Below are positions 24,754 through 34,452 of a stretch of DNA of 64,000 nt, piece by piece (within the stretch, counting starts at the first letter, position 1; each line of letters opens with the position of its first letter). The notes under the pieces are model-generated. The model was not told the DNA's origin and ran no database searches. It was given only the letters and a program-made list of their open reading frames with translations. Source of the DNA: Sporosarcina psychrophila (lineage in GTDB: Bacteria > Bacillota > Bacilli > Bacillales_A > Planococcaceae); NCBI RefSeq assembly GCF_001590685.1, contig NZ_CP014616.1:270501-334500 (forward strand), read 5' to 3'. Both the position numbers and the translations under genes were made by a program.

Positions 24754-25308
24754 GGTGTGGATTGTAGAACGCTTGGCGCTTTGGCGAGCCCGTTGCCGCG
24801 CCTGCACTAGGGTGTTTATTATCGAGAGAAATGTGGTTTTGAGATGTATATGCCGAGACTATAATGTGATTACTAGTTGATACTACTTATAGTCAAGAAA
24901 GACGTACTCCAACTTGCAGATTTCATCACAGATAATGAAATGCTCTTTCTCACATTGACCATCCAGCGAAGGCGCATCTTCGTGGTAGCCGGAGCGATAA
25001 GACTGAAAGGGATCTTCTTTCTGGCTTATCGCGGGAGGCATCCACAAAGCGTCGAAGCGGTATTGATAGGAGTCCAAGTATTAGAATTTCCGGTGGCCTA
25101 CCAATAGCCCTTGTAAAGCGCATACATCGTATTCCTCTGTTCAACATATATAGAAAACTATAAAGTCTCGTACAGTGGATAACCTGCAAAAGGAGCTATT
25201 CCACGTCTGAACTCCTATGCTTCTGAACAGGCGCTTCCGCTTTTGTTTTTTCGTACGGTTAAAACGTATTGTCACATGCCGATACTTGTTAAGTCTGGTG
25301 CGTATCGA
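24754..25308. other. Non-coding gap between the MITE and ctsR
   Basis: No credible gene is seen; short open frames overlap on both strands. It holds a GCGATAAG/CTTATCGC hairpin (around 24991-25031), a fragment related to repeat copy 2 (GGGAGGCATCC near 25033), GAAAACTATAAAGTCTCGT (25153-25171, related to 58153-58171), and AGGCGCTTCCGCTTTT (25229-25244). Confidence 0.5.
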
Positions 25309-25357
25309 TTGCGGAACATGCGGAATATCATGTACAATCAAGTCAAAGATAGTCAAA
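25309..25357 (+). promoter_or_regulatory. ctsR promoter and CtsR operator
   Basis: TTGCGG (25309-25314) and TACAAT (25333-25338) are spaced by 18 bp. The CtsR heptad repeat AGTCAAA-GAT-AGTCAAA (25341-25357) begins 2 bp after the -10, so CtsR represses its own operon. Confidence 0.9.
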
Positions 25358-25394
25358 GTCAACGGCTTATCCCCCGTATGAAAGAGGTGAGGGT

Positions 25395-25865
25395 ATGAGA
25401 AACATTTCCGACATTATTGAAGGATATTTGAAAGCAATAATCGAAGAGGGACAGTGTGGAACCATCGAAATTAAGCGCAATGAAGTCGCTGAAAAGTTCC
25501 AGTGCGTTCCGTCTCAAATCAATTACGTTATTAAGACCCGCTTCACGGCGGAGCGTGGTTATGCGGTTGAATCGAAGCGTGGAGGCGGTGGCTACATACG
25601 TATTTTCCGCGTTCAGGCGAATTCCCGTAAAGAATTGATAGAACATATTTTAGGCGGTATCCAATCGGGAGCCTCTTATACGATGGCTTTAGATGTCGTT
25701 TACAGACTAATTGAAGAAGAAGTCATAACGGAGCGCGAATCAAAGCTCATTCTTGCTGCGGTTGATAGAAGAACTATCCATCAGCCACTTCCAGACCGCG
25801 ATATCATGCGTGCACGCATTTTACAAGCAATGCTCTTGACGCTTATTTACGAACAGCGTAACTAA
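25395..25865 (+). CDS. ctsR: CtsR, repressor of class III heat-shock genes
   Basis: CtsR represses clp genes and is released on heat or protein stress through McsB. This 156-residue protein has an N-terminal winged helix-turn-helix (SDIIEGYLKAII... VPSQINYVIKTRF), the Gly-rich wing KRGGGGYIRI that senses heat, and the C-terminal four-helix domain. The CtsR box is 38 bp before the start. First gene of ctsR-mcsA-mcsB. Confidence 0.96.
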   Translation: MRNISDIIEGYLKAIIEEGQCGTIEIKRNEVAEKFQCVPSQINYVIKTRFTAERGYAVESKRGGGGYIRIFRVQANSRKELIEHILGGIQSGASYTMALDVVYRLIEEEVITERESKLILAAVDRRTIHQPLPDRDIMRARILQAMLLTLIYEQRN

Positions 25866-25897
25866 TCACCAATCCAACTGATATGAGGTGGCTTTCG

Positions 25898-26452
25898 ATG
25901 ATATGTGAAAATTGTAAAGAACGAACTGCGTCCATTACGATTACGCAAGAAAGTGTAGTCGGATCGCTGGAACGCCATTTATGTGAGAAATGCGCATTTC
26001 AATCACAAACATTCCATTTCGACCCCAATCAAGAGCCGTTGTCCATTCAGCAGTTCCTATCTCACTGGTTTAGCGGTTCTGATCCTTTCCAGGCACAACC
26101 GCAAACGCGGGGAGAGTCGTTTGAAGGACCCGAATGTCCCTCATGTGGTTTAACGTTTCCGAAGTTCCTCGATATTGGGAAGTTTGGCTGTGCCGACTGT
26201 TATGACACATTTCGTGGCAGCTTACCGCAAGTTTTTGGCAAGCTTCACAATGGCCATTCAACTCATACCGGGAAAGTACCGGTTTCATTTAATGAAATAT
26301 ATGCAGTTAAAAAGAAAATTGAAGAGATCCGAGTGAAGATGAAAGAGGCAGTAGAAGCTGAGCATTTTGAAGAAGCGGCAGCTTTGCGTGATGAAGCGAA
26401 TACACTAAAGCAACACCTTTCCCTTGGAGGTGAAGAAAACGATGTCGATTGA
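25898..26452 (+). CDS. mcsA: McsA, zinc-binding activator of McsB
   Basis: McsA activates the arginine kinase McsB and helps control CtsR. This 184-residue protein has four CxxC pairs (CENC, CEKC, CPSC, CADC) in the first ~105 residues for zinc, then a UVR motif (AVEAEHFEEAAALRDE) near the C-terminus. ATG at 25898 follows GAGGTGG; the frame extends 5 codons upstream without a ribosome site. The end overlaps mcsB by 11 bases. Confidence 0.94.
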   Translation: MICENCKERTASITITQESVVGSLERHLCEKCAFQSQTFHFDPNQEPLSIQQFLSHWFSGSDPFQAQPQTRGESFEGPECPSCGLTFPKFLDIGKFGCADCYDTFRGSLPQVFGKLHNGHSTHTGKVPVSFNEIYAVKKKIEEIRVKMKEAVEAEHFEEAAALRDEANTLKQHLSLGGEENDVD

Positions 26453-27530
26453 AAAATTCATGCGTGATGCGGTAACCCCTTGGATGACTGCTTACGGAGA
26501 GCACTCAGACATCGTTATGTCGACGCGAATTCGACTTGCACGCAACTTGACGGGCTATCGTTTTCCTATCGCGTTCACTGAAGAAGAAGCGATGGCGGTA
26601 GACAGAGCGGTTACGGGTGTTTTGCTTGATACCATGCAAAGTGGCTATTCCTATACTAAGATGTCCGATCTACCTGCATTGGAACGCCAAGTACTTGTTG
26701 AAAAACATCTGATCAGTCCGCAACTCGCAATTCCTGACAGGCATGGCGCAGTTCTTCTATCAGAAGACGAGACCATAAGTGTCATGGTGAATGAGGAGGA
26801 CCATATCCGCATTCAATGCATCTATCCTGGGTTACAGCTTGAGGATGCCTATAAACAGGCTGATCAGGTTGACGATTACCTTGAAAAAGAACTGCCGTAT
26901 GCTTTTGATGAAGACTTTGGTTATTTGACAAGCTGTCCATCGAATACGGGAACCGGCATGCGCGCATCTGTGATGATGCATTTACCGGCACTTACAATGA
27001 CGAAGCAGATTGATCGTATTATCCCGGCTATCTCACGGCTTGGAATCATTGTCCGAGGGAGTTATGGCGAAGGAAGTGAAGCACCTGGTAATGTCTATCA
27101 AGTATCAAATCAGACGACGCTTGGTAAAACGGAGCAAGAGATTCTCGCGGATCTTGGAAACATTGCATCTCGGTTAATTGGGCATGAACGGAAATCGCGG
27201 GAATTGTTACTTTCAAAGTCGCGAATTGCGCTTGAGAACAGGCTATTCCGTTCATTGGGTACAATTAGTTATGCGCGACTATTACCGTCAGGCGAGGCAG
27301 CACGATGCCTTTCGGACGTCAGACTCGGTATCGATCTTGGCATCATCCAGGACGTTGACATGTCGATTTTGAACGAACTGATGATATTCATGCAGGCAGG
27401 TTTCCTACAACAATATGCAAGCACGGAGTTATCACAAGAAGAACGGGATATATTCAGAGCGAAACTGTTTCGAGAACGACTCAATGTAGAGAAATCCTCT
27501 CCTCCGACTGAGATTAATACGGAAGAGTGA
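26442..27530 (+). CDS. mcsB: McsB protein-arginine kinase
   Basis: McsB phosphorylates arginines on CtsR and on unfolded proteins, marking them for ClpCP. This 362-residue phosphagen-kinase relative has STRIRLARN (nucleotide binding, ~27-35), TSCPSNTGTGMRASVMMHLP with the catalytic Cys, and RGSYGEGSEA. GGAGGTG lies 9 bases before the ATG at 26442, inside the end of mcsA, implying coupling. A new CtsR-controlled promoter begins 9 bp after its stop. Confidence 0.95.
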   Translation: MSIEKFMRDAVTPWMTAYGEHSDIVMSTRIRLARNLTGYRFPIAFTEEEAMAVDRAVTGVLLDTMQSGYSYTKMSDLPALERQVLVEKHLISPQLAIPDRHGAVLLSEDETISVMVNEEDHIRIQCIYPGLQLEDAYKQADQVDDYLEKELPYAFDEDFGYLTSCPSNTGTGMRASVMMHLPALTMTKQIDRIIPAISRLGIIVRGSYGEGSEAPGNVYQVSNQTTLGKTEQEILADLGNIASRLIGHERKSRELLLSKSRIALENRLFRSLGTISYARLLPSGEAARCLSDVRLGIDLGIIQDVDMSILNELMIFMQAGFLQQYASTELSQEERDIFRAKLFRERLNVEKSSPPTEINTEE

Positions 27531-27539
27531 GCAGGTATT

Positions 27540-27587
27540 TTGCACATTGTCTTTTGTTTAGGTATAGTTAGGTCAAAGATAGTCAAA
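27540..27587 (+). promoter_or_regulatory. Second CtsR-controlled promoter, before clpC
   Basis: TTGCAC (27540-27545) and TATAGT (27563-27568) are spaced by 17 bp, and GGTCAAA-GAT-AGTCAAA (27571-27587) starts 2 bp after the -10. The layout copies the ctsR promoter; 21 bases from the box onward are identical in both. Confidence 0.9.
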
Positions 27588-27881
27588 GTCAATTTTGCCA
27601 ATAAAGGAGTTCCCGCGTGTTCGGTTGAATACGTATAAAAGGGTGGTTGTTTTCTTACCTCTTTCTAGAGAGGAATGAAAACATAAGGTTTACTGCATGG
27701 ATTGGTGTCTAGACACCAGCCCCTAGGCCCATGTGCAATGGGAGGGACTGAAATGCATTCCTCCTACCTGTCGAGGCTGAACGGCGCCTTGCGCTTTTCT
27801 AGAAAAGGAATTCATTTGAGTAATGTATGGTTTTTTGGGGAATTGATTGTATATATATAGTATAGAAGGAGAGGACTGAAT
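27588..27881 (+). other. Long 5' leader of clpC
   Basis: 294 bp without a gene. It holds the 16-bp palindrome TGGTGTCTAGACACCA (27703-27718), a CCCAT/ATGGG hairpin just after, and a GCGCCTTGCGCTTTTCT stretch resembling the AGGCGCTT repeats. It is probably an inserted repeat inside the leader. Confidence 0.45.
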
Positions 27882-30356
27882 ATGATGTTTAATCGATTTA
27901 CACAGCGTGCACAGAAAGTATTGCAACTTGCCCAAGAAGAGGCAATCCGGATGAAACACGAGTCCATTGGAACAGAACATATTTTACTTGGACTTATTCG
28001 TGAAGGCGGAGGTATTGCTGCAAAAGCGCTTGAAGCGATAGGTGTCAACTTTGAAACAATCGTACAAGGTGTAGAAAAACTTGTAGGTGCTGGAACAAAG
28101 GATGTCGGTCCAATCGTTCATTACACACCTAGAGCAAAAAAAGTTATTGAATTATCGGTGGATGAGTCACGTAAGTTGGGTCATTCTTATATCGGAACAG
28201 AACACATCTTGCTAGCACTTATCCGTGAAGGGGAAGGGGTTGCAGCGCGTGTCTTGAATAACGCTGGCGTTAGTCTGAATAAAGCGCGTCAACAAGTACT
28301 TCAGTTGCTGGGAAGTAATGATAGCTCGGCTACAGGTCAAGGCGTTTCGAATTCTGCTGCAACGCCGACATTGGATAGCTTGGCACGTGATTTAACGGAA
28401 GTGGCACGTGAAGGCTTGCTCGATCCGGTTATCGGACGTAGCAAGGAAATTACACGTGTTATTGAAGTATTAGCACGCCGAACGAAAAACAACCCAGTAC
28501 TTATCGGAGAACCAGGTGTTGGTAAGACTGCAATTGCTGAAGGACTCGCACAGCAAGTCATTAATAACGAAGTGCCGGAAATTCTCCGTGACAAACGTGT
28601 TATGACACTCGATATGGGAACAGTCGTCGCGGGTACGAAATACCGTGGTGAATTCGAAGATCGCATGAAAAAAGTAATGGAAGAGATTCGCCAAGCGGGC
28701 AATATCATCCTATTCATCGACGAACTGCATACGCTGATTGGGGCAGGAGGAGCTGAAGGTGCAATCGACGCATCTAATATCCTGAAGCCTTCGCTGGCAC
28801 GCGGTGAATTGCAATGTATCGGTGCAACGACGCTTGACGAATACCGTAAATATATTGAAAAAGACGCTGCGCTTGAACGACGCTTCCAACCGATCCAAGT
28901 CGACGAGCCAACTGTCGATGAAACAATCCAAATTCTCCATGGCTTGCGTGACCGTTACGAAGCGCATCACCGTGTGAAAATTACAGATGAATCAATCGAA
29001 GCGGCTGCTAAAATGTCGGATCGTTATATTTCTGACAGATTCCTTCCGGATAAAGCGATTGACTTAATCGACGAAGCGGGTTCAAAAGTACGCCTTCGTT
29101 CATACACGACACCGCCTAACTTGAAAGAGCTGGAATTGAAATTAGAAGCAATTCGTTCTGAAAAGAATGCAGCTGTCCAAAGCCAAGAATTCGAAAAAGC
29201 GGCATCGTTCCGCGACAAAGAACAAAAGATGAAAGAAGAACTTGAAACAACGAAAACAGATTGGAAAGAAAAGCAGGGTCAAAAAGAATCCGAAGTGACA
29301 GTTGAAGATATCGCAGAAGTTGTAGCGATGTGGACTGGAATACCGGTATCTAAAATAGCTGAAACGGAATCTGCAAAACTGCTCAACATGGAAGAAATGC
29401 TACACGAACGTGTCATTGGCCAAAGTGAGGCAGTAACTGCTATTTCCCGGGCAATACGACGTGCACGTGCAGGTTTGAAAGATCCGAAACGTCCGATTGG
29501 CTCGTTCATTTTCCTTGGACCAACAGGTATCGGGAAAACGGAATTGGCAAGAGCGCTTGCGGAAGTCATGTTTGGCGATGAAGATGCAATGATTCGTGTT
29601 GACATGTCCGAGTACATGGAGAAACATTCGACATCGCGTCTAGTCGGTTCACCACCAGGGTATGTCGGCTATGAAGAAGGCGGACAGTTAACAGAAAAAG
29701 TTCGTCGCAAACCTTATTCGGTAGTCTTGTTAGATGAAATCGAGAAAGCTCATCCGGATGTCTTTAACATTCTCCTTCAAGTACTGGAAGATGGCAGATT
29801 GACGGATTCAAAAGGACGCTTAGTAGATTTCCGAAACACAGTTCTTATCATGACTTCCAATGTAGGAGCACAAGAATTGCGGAAAAATCGTTATGTCGGA
29901 TTTAATCTGGGAGATGCGGGACGCGATTACGAAGGCATGAAATCAGCGATGCTTGAAGAGTTGAAGAAAGCGTTCCGTCCCGAGTTCTTAAACCGTGTGG
30001 ATGAAATGATTGTCTTCCATGCACTTGAAAAAGAACATTTGCGTAAAATCGTCTCGCTTATGTCGAATGAATTGACGAAACGTCTAGGCGAACAAGAGAT
30101 TGAACTAGAGTTGACAGATGAAGCGAAAACCAAAATCGTTGATGTTGGTTATGATCCGGAATATGGTGCTCGGCCACTACGCCGCGCTATCCAGAAACAC
30201 ATTGAAGACCGTTTGTCTGAAGAACTTCTAAAAGGAACAGTACTGGTAGGTAGTAAAGTACTTGTCGATGTGGTTGATGGAGAGTTTGTCGTCAAGACAG
30301 GAATCGACGCTGAACAACCGAAAGTTGCGAAAAAAGAAGAAGTACTCGAAAAATAA
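27882..30356 (+). CDS. clpC: ClpC, AAA+ unfoldase of the ClpCP protease
   Basis: ClpC unfolds proteins for ClpP degradation, including arginine-phosphorylated ones. The 824-residue protein has two N-terminal Clp_N repeats (1-145), AAA domain 1 with Walker [10 protein letters not shown] (209-217), a coiled-coil/UVR middle region (~420-460), and AAA domain 2 with GPTGIGKTE (~546) plus a C-terminal D2-small domain. Length matches ClpC of Bacillus. AAGGAGAGG precedes the ATG. Here it is about 350 bp from mcsB, with its own CtsR promoter. Confidence 0.97.
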   Translation: MMFNRFTQRAQKVLQLAQEEAIRMKHESIGTEHILLGLIREGGGIAAKALEAIGVNFETIVQGVEKLVGAGTKDVGPIVHYTPRAKKVIELSVDESRKLGHSYIGTEHILLALIREGEGVAARVLNNAGVSLNKARQQVLQLLGSNDSSATGQGVSNSAATPTLDSLARDLTEVAREGLLDPVIGRSKEITRVIEVLARRTKNNPVLIGEPGVGKTAIAEGLAQQVINNEVPEILRDKRVMTLDMGTVVAGTKYRGEFEDRMKKVMEEIRQAGNIILFIDELHTLIGAGGAEGAIDASNILKPSLARGELQCIGATTLDEYRKYIEKDAALERRFQPIQVDEPTVDETIQILHGLRDRYEAHHRVKITDESIEAAAKMSDRYISDRFLPDKAIDLIDEAGSKVRLRSYTTPPNLKELELKLEAIRSEKNAAVQSQEFEKAASFRDKEQKMKEELETTKTDWKEKQGQKESEVTVEDIAEVVAMWTGIPVSKIAETESAKLLNMEEMLHERVIGQSEAVTAISRAIRRARAGLKDPKRPIGSFIFLGPTGIGKTELARALAEVMFGDEDAMIRVDMSEYMEKHSTSRLVGSPPGYVGYEEGGQLTEKVRRKPYSVVLLDEIEKAHPDVFNILLQVLEDGRLTDSKGRLVDFRNTVLIMTSNVGAQELRKNRYVGFNLGDAGRDYEGMKSAMLEELKKAFRPEFLNRVDEMIVFHALEKEHLRKIVSLMSNELTKRLGEQEIELELTDEAKTKIVDVGYDPEYGARPLRRAIQKHIEDRLSEELLKGTVLVGSKVLVDVVDGEFVVKTGIDAEQPKVAKKEEVLEK

Positions 30357-30366
30357 AGTGTGAACT

Positions 30367-30418
30367 GGATAGTCCATCCCACCGACAGTTCTTTTCGGTA
30401 GGAATGGGCTGTCCTTTT
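30367..30418 (+). terminator. Terminator of clpC
   Basis: GGATAGTCCAT...ACCGA pairs with TCGGT...ATGGGCTGTCC (some wobble and a small bulge), followed by TTTT. Confidence 0.7.
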
Positions 30419-30435
30419 CGTGTTCGGAGGATTCC

Positions 30436-31812
30436 ATGGCAAAAAGAAAATCGAAGTTTATGTGTAAATCATGTGGTTATGAATCGGCGAAGTGGATGGG
30501 GCGGTGCCCAGGTTGCGGAGAATGGAATACGATGGAAGAGGAAGTTGAAGTAGCCGTTCAAAAAGGGCCACGTGGTGCATTTCAGCATACAGAGGGCGTC
30601 CGTCAAAAGGCGCTGCCTATCAGCTCAATCGAGATGATAGAAGAACCAAGAATTGGCACGGACTTGGAGGAGTTCAACCGCGTTTTGGGTGGCGGAATTG
30701 TCCCCGGTTCACTTATTTTAATCGGTGGAGATCCGGGTATAGGAAAGTCGACACTCCTTCTTCAAGTATCTTCACTGTTGGCGAACAAAGGGCAACGTGT
30801 TCTTTATATTTCAGGTGAGGAATCAATTCGACAGACAAAACTACGTGCAGAACGACTTGGCGTAAAATCAGATGAACTTTATATTTATGCAGAAACTGAT
30901 TTGGGATTAATTCACGAAACGATAGCGGATGTGAAACCGACGTTTGTCGTTGTGGACTCCATCCAGACCGTACATCATCCCGAAGTAGCATCAGCACCAG
31001 GAAGTGTATCTCAAGTGCGTGAATGTACAGCTCAGCTGATGCGCATTGCTAAAACGCAAAATATTGCTATTTTCCTTGTTGGCCACGTAACGAAAGACGG
31101 GCAGATTGCAGGACCGCGGTTACTTGAGCATATGGTGGATACAGTTCTTTATTTTGAAGGGGAGCGGCATCATACTTACCGAATTTTACGCAGTGTGAAA
31201 AACCGTTTTGGCTCTACGAATGAAATTGCGATATTTGAAATGTTGCAGTCCGGTTTGAAAGAAGTACTGAATCCGTCCGAGCTATTCCTTCGAGAAAGAT
31301 CCCAGGGGGGAGCGGGTTCAACGGTTGTTGCATCTATGGAAGGAACCCGGCCGATTCTCGTTGAAATTCAAGCACTTGTCACACCATCTAGTTTTAACTA
31401 TCCAAAACGTATGGCTACTGGGCTCGATCAAAACCGAGTGTCATTGTTAATGGCTGTACTTGAGAAACGTATGGGGATGCTGTTGCAGGCTCAGGATGCC
31501 TATATTAAAGTGGCAGGCGGCGTGAAGTTGGATGAGCCGGCAATCGACTTGGCTGTGCTAATGAGCATCGTTTCCAGTTATCGTGACTTGGCGGCTGGTT
31601 TGTCTGACTGCTTTATCGGTGAAGTCGGGCTGACGGGTGAAGTACGACGAGTATCGAGAATTGAACAACGTGTGACCGAAGCCGCAAAACTCGGGTTCGA
31701 GCGTGCGATTATTCCCGCTTCAAATATTGGCGGTTGGGAATATCCGAAAGGCATTCGCGTAATAGGCGTAGAAACAGTCAGTGATGCACTGAAAATTGCT
31801 TTTAAAGATTGA
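30436..31812 (+). CDS. radA: RadA, DNA repair/recombination helicase
   Basis: RadA drives branch migration in recombination. The 458-residue protein has a zinc finger with Cys10, Cys13, Cys24, Cys27, a RecA-like ATPase with Walker [11 protein letters not shown] (97-106), the RadA-specific KNRFG motif ([11 protein letters not shown]), and a C-terminal Lon-protease-like domain ([16 protein letters not shown]). In Bacillus subtilis disA follows; here the PIN/TRAM gene follows directly. Confidence 0.97.
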   Translation: MAKRKSKFMCKSCGYESAKWMGRCPGCGEWNTMEEEVEVAVQKGPRGAFQHTEGVRQKALPISSIEMIEEPRIGTDLEEFNRVLGGGIVPGSLILIGGDPGIGKSTLLLQVSSLLANKGQRVLYISGEESIRQTKLRAERLGVKSDELYIYAETDLGLIHETIADVKPTFVVVDSIQTVHHPEVASAPGSVSQVRECTAQLMRIAKTQNIAIFLVGHVTKDGQIAGPRLLEHMVDTVLYFEGERHHTYRILRSVKNRFGSTNEIAIFEMLQSGLKEVLNPSELFLRERSQGGAGSTVVASMEGTRPILVEIQALVTPSSFNYPKRMATGLDQNRVSLLMAVLEKRMGMLLQAQDAYIKVAGGVKLDEPAIDLAVLMSIVSSYRDLAAGLSDCFIGEVGLTGEVRRVSRIEQRVTEAAKLGFERAIIPASNIGGWEYPKGIRVIGVETVSDALKIAFKD

Positions 31813-31999
31813 GTAGAAGACGGGGCTGCAATTGTGGCAGTCCTGTCACTTTTATACTGTAAAGATGCAGTAAATGAGAAACTTTCACATGTTGGAGGGA
31901 GTCCTAACAGAATAGAAGGAAATATCACACTTACCTGACCTTATAAAGGCGGTTTGAAGCGGAAACATGTATAATTAAAAAATAAAGGAGGTGGTTCAT

Positions 32000-33103
32000 A
32001 TGTTGAAAAAGGTAGTTCAAGTTTCATTTTTGCTTATCGGTGGAACACTGGGTGTATTATTTTTACCGCATTTATTTAAATTATTTTCTTTTACTACGAG
32101 CCCATGGATTAATAATCCATACGTGTCTGCAATCCTAGGAGCAATATTGCTCTTTTTAATCAGCCTTTTCCTAACAGAACCAATTGTTAATTTCATTAAA
32201 TGGATGGAAGAAAGGTTATTGAAAGCACCGGTTTTTGATCTGATATTCGGTACAATCGGTCTTGTTGTCGGTTTGAGTGTCGCGTTCCTAGTCAGTTTTG
32301 GAGTGAGCAGTATCCAGATACCGATTATAACGTCTGTCCTTCCAATCCTGTTGTCGATTATTCTTGGCTATTTAGGTTTTCAAGTCGGGTTTAAGAAACG
32401 GGAGGAAATAATTCACACGGTGCAATCTACAAAAAGCGGTGGACTCAAAAAGAAAGAAGTGGAGGATACATCTACTCAGACTAAAGGTAAGCTTTACAAG
32501 ATATTGGACACAAGTGTTATTATAGATGGTCGGATTGCTGATATTTCGGCAACCGGTTTTCTTGAAGGAGTGCTTGTTGTACCGCAGTTTGTGTTGACTG
32601 AATTACAACATATTGCGGATTCCTCAGACACGTTGAAACGGACGAAAGGCAGACGCGGGCTGGACGTTCTGAAGCGTATGCAAACTGATGATGGTCCGAA
32701 TATCTTAATCACAGATGAAGATTTTGCTGGCGTTCCTGAAGTCGATATGAAGCTCGTCCATCTAGCGAAAAAGATGGGTGGACTCGTTGTGACAAATGAT
32801 TTTAATTTGAATAAAGTAGCGGATTTACACGGTGTCTCCGTGCTAAACATCAATGACCTTGCAAATGCGGTGAAGCCGGTTGTTATTCCTGGTGAGGATA
32901 TGCATGTTGTTATTGTTAAAGATGGTAAAGAACATAACCAAGGCGTCGCTTATTTGGATGATGGCACAATGATTGTTGTTGAAGATGGGAAATTCCACGT
33001 TGGCAATGCAATCGACGTTGTCGTAACAAGTGTATTGCAGACATCGGCAGGACGAATGATATTTGCGAAACTTAAAAACGGTAAGATTTCAAAGGTGAAT
33101 TAA
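32000..33103 (+). CDS. yacL: PIN/TRAM-domain membrane protein (YacL)
   Basis: This is a 367-residue protein with four membrane segments in the first ~140 residues, a PIN nuclease-like domain (YKILDTSVIIDGRIADI with the acidic residues, then LKRTKGRRGLDVL, VVTNDFNLNKVA) and a C-terminal TRAM domain (PGEDMHVVIVKDGKEHNQGVAYLDDG starts it). ATG at 32000 follows AAGGAGGTGG. The role is unproven; a membrane-tethered RNase is the usual inference. Its position after radA without disA is unusual compared with Bacillus. Confidence 0.9.
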   Translation: MLKKVVQVSFLLIGGTLGVLFLPHLFKLFSFTTSPWINNPYVSAILGAILLFLISLFLTEPIVNFIKWMEERLLKAPVFDLIFGTIGLVVGLSVAFLVSFGVSSIQIPIITSVLPILLSIILGYLGFQVGFKKREEIIHTVQSTKSGGLKKKEVEDTSTQTKGKLYKILDTSVIIDGRIADISATGFLEGVLVVPQFVLTELQHIADSSDTLKRTKGRRGLDVLKRMQTDDGPNILITDEDFAGVPEVDMKLVHLAKKMGGLVVTNDFNLNKVADLHGVSVLNINDLANAVKPVVIPGEDMHVVIVKDGKEHNQGVAYLDDGTMIVVEDGKFHVGNAIDVVVTSVLQTSAGRMIFAKLKNGKISKVN

Positions 33104-33140
33104 GTAGTTTTTAATCATGAAAAGAAAAGGAAGAGAAGTC

Positions 33141-33824
33141 TTGAACTATACAGTTATGATGCCAGCAGCTGGGAGCGGTCAGCGAATGGGCGCCGGCTAC
33201 AATAAACTTTTTTTGAAATTAGATGACAAACCGATTCTTATCCATACACTTGAAGTATTCGAGGAGGATCCAGCGTGTGACGGGGTCATCCTTGCGGTAA
33301 AACCGGACGAACGTATGCAAATCGAGTCAATGCTTGAACAGTTTGCGATTACAAAAGTGGTAGCAATGGTCGACGGTGGCGGGGAGCGACAAGATAGCGT
33401 GGCTGCATGTATGAAAGCGCATGGCAAGGGCGGCATTGTCCTTGTCCATGATGCTGCAAGGCCGTTCATTCGTCGAACAGTCATTACTGAGCTTGTAAAA
33501 GTGGCTGACGAGCACGGTGCAGCAATCGTAGGTGTGCGGGCAAAAGATACGATGAAATATGCAGAGGGTGGCATTGTCGAGGAGACGGTGGATCGTGGGA
33601 GGTTATGGATCATCCAGACGCCCCAGGCATTTCGCTATGCATTGCTGAAAGAAGCATCTGACGAAGCGCAGGCGAAAGGATTTCTCGGTACGGATGAATC
33701 GATGTTGGTCGAACGTTTTGGAGAATCCGTACGAATCGTTGAAGGTACGTATGACAATGTGAAGATGACCACTCAGGAAGATCTCCTGTTCGGAGAGATT
33801 TTATTGAGAAGAAAGAAAGTATAA
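33141..33824 (+). CDS. ispD: IspD, 2-C-methyl-D-erythritol 4-phosphate cytidylyltransferase
   Basis: IspD makes CDP-methylerythritol in the MEP isoprenoid pathway. The ~227-residue protein starts with the CTP-binding loop MPAAGSGQRMG and has VHDAARPF and KDTMKYAEGG. TTG at 33141 is chosen: AAGGAAGAG lies at the right distance and residue 5 begins the loop, whereas the ATG at 33117 has no ribosome site. ispF follows after an 81-bp gap that contains a repeat. Confidence 0.93.
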   Translation: MNYTVMMPAAGSGQRMGAGYNKLFLKLDDKPILIHTLEVFEEDPACDGVILAVKPDERMQIESMLEQFAITKVVAMVDGGGERQDSVAACMKAHGKGGIVLVHDAARPFIRRTVITELVKVADEHGAAIVGVRAKDTMKYAEGGIVEETVDRGRLWIIQTPQAFRYALLKEASDEAQAKGFLGTDESMLVERFGESVRIVEGTYDNVKMTTQEDLLFGEILLRRKKV

Positions 33825-33840
33825 GTTTTCAACCTGAACT

Positions 33841-33890
33841 AGTGTCTAGCTCCAAGCGCCTAGGCGCTTACGCTTTTCGTTAGAAGAAAA
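33841..33890 (+). repeat. Palindromic AGGCGCTT repeat between ispD and ispF
   Basis: The palindrome AAGCGCCTAGGCGCTT (33854-33869) sits in a GTGTCTAGCTCC...CGCTTTTC block. AGGCGCTT-N-CGCTTTT also occurs at 25229 and in part at 41798. Confidence 0.6.
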
Positions 33891-33905
33891 ATAGGAGGTT
33901 TTTTG

Positions 33906-34382
33906 ATGATTCGGATAGGACAAGGTTTTGATGTGCATAAATTTGAAGAGGGTCGCCCACTTATCATTGGTGGTATAACGATACCGCATGACAGGGGGCT
34001 GACAGGGCATTCTGATGCGGATGTGCTTTTACATACTATTACTGATGCGGCACTTGGAGCAATCGCTGAAGGGGATATCGGCCGTCATTTCCCAGATACA
34101 AGTGCTGAATTTAAAGATGCTGATTCTGCGGTGCTATTAGAAAAGATTTGGGCTCTTGTAGAAGGGAAAGGCTATAAACTTGGCAATATCGATTGCACGA
34201 TTATCGCGCAAAAGCCGAAGATGTCACCTTATATTGAAGTAATTCGTAAACGTATTGCTGAGCTATTGAAAGCGGATATTTCACAAGTGAATGTTAAAGC
34301 GACGACAACGGAACAATTAGGCTTCACTGGAAGAGAAGAAGGAATTGCTTCTATGGCGACGATTCTGCTCATTAAGGCGTAA
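33906..34382 (+). CDS. ispF: IspF, 2-C-methyl-D-erythritol 2,4-cyclodiphosphate synthase
   Basis: IspF closes the cyclodiphosphate in the MEP pathway. This 158-residue protein shows GQGFDVHKF (metal-binding Asp and His), [25 protein letters not shown] and the end [16 protein letters not shown] at 33906 follows AGGAGG; an in-frame TTG at 33903 is less likely. It lies between ispD and gltX as in Bacillus. Confidence 0.96.
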   Translation: MIRIGQGFDVHKFEEGRPLIIGGITIPHDRGLTGHSDADVLLHTITDAALGAIAEGDIGRHFPDTSAEFKDADSAVLLEKIWALVEGKGYKLGNIDCTIIAQKPKMSPYIEVIRKRIAELLKADISQVNVKATTTEQLGFTGREEGIASMATILLIKA

Positions 34383-34452
34383 CACCTTTTAAACAGCCCT
34401 GGCAAGTGGTAAAATAGCAAACAGTAGTAAAATCAGATTGGAGAGAATTCAT

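Noticed and set aside
24582..24767. Short open frame inside the MITE
   Set aside because: It is explained by the GC-rich repeat interior, runs past the element's end, and has no ribosome site.
24877..25189. Overlapping short open frames before ctsR
   Set aside because: Frames occur on both strands over repeats, with no ribosome sites or recognisable protein.
31813..31999. A disA pseudogene remnant
   Set aside because: No frame or motif of DisA (such as DGA or RHR) could be found in the gap.
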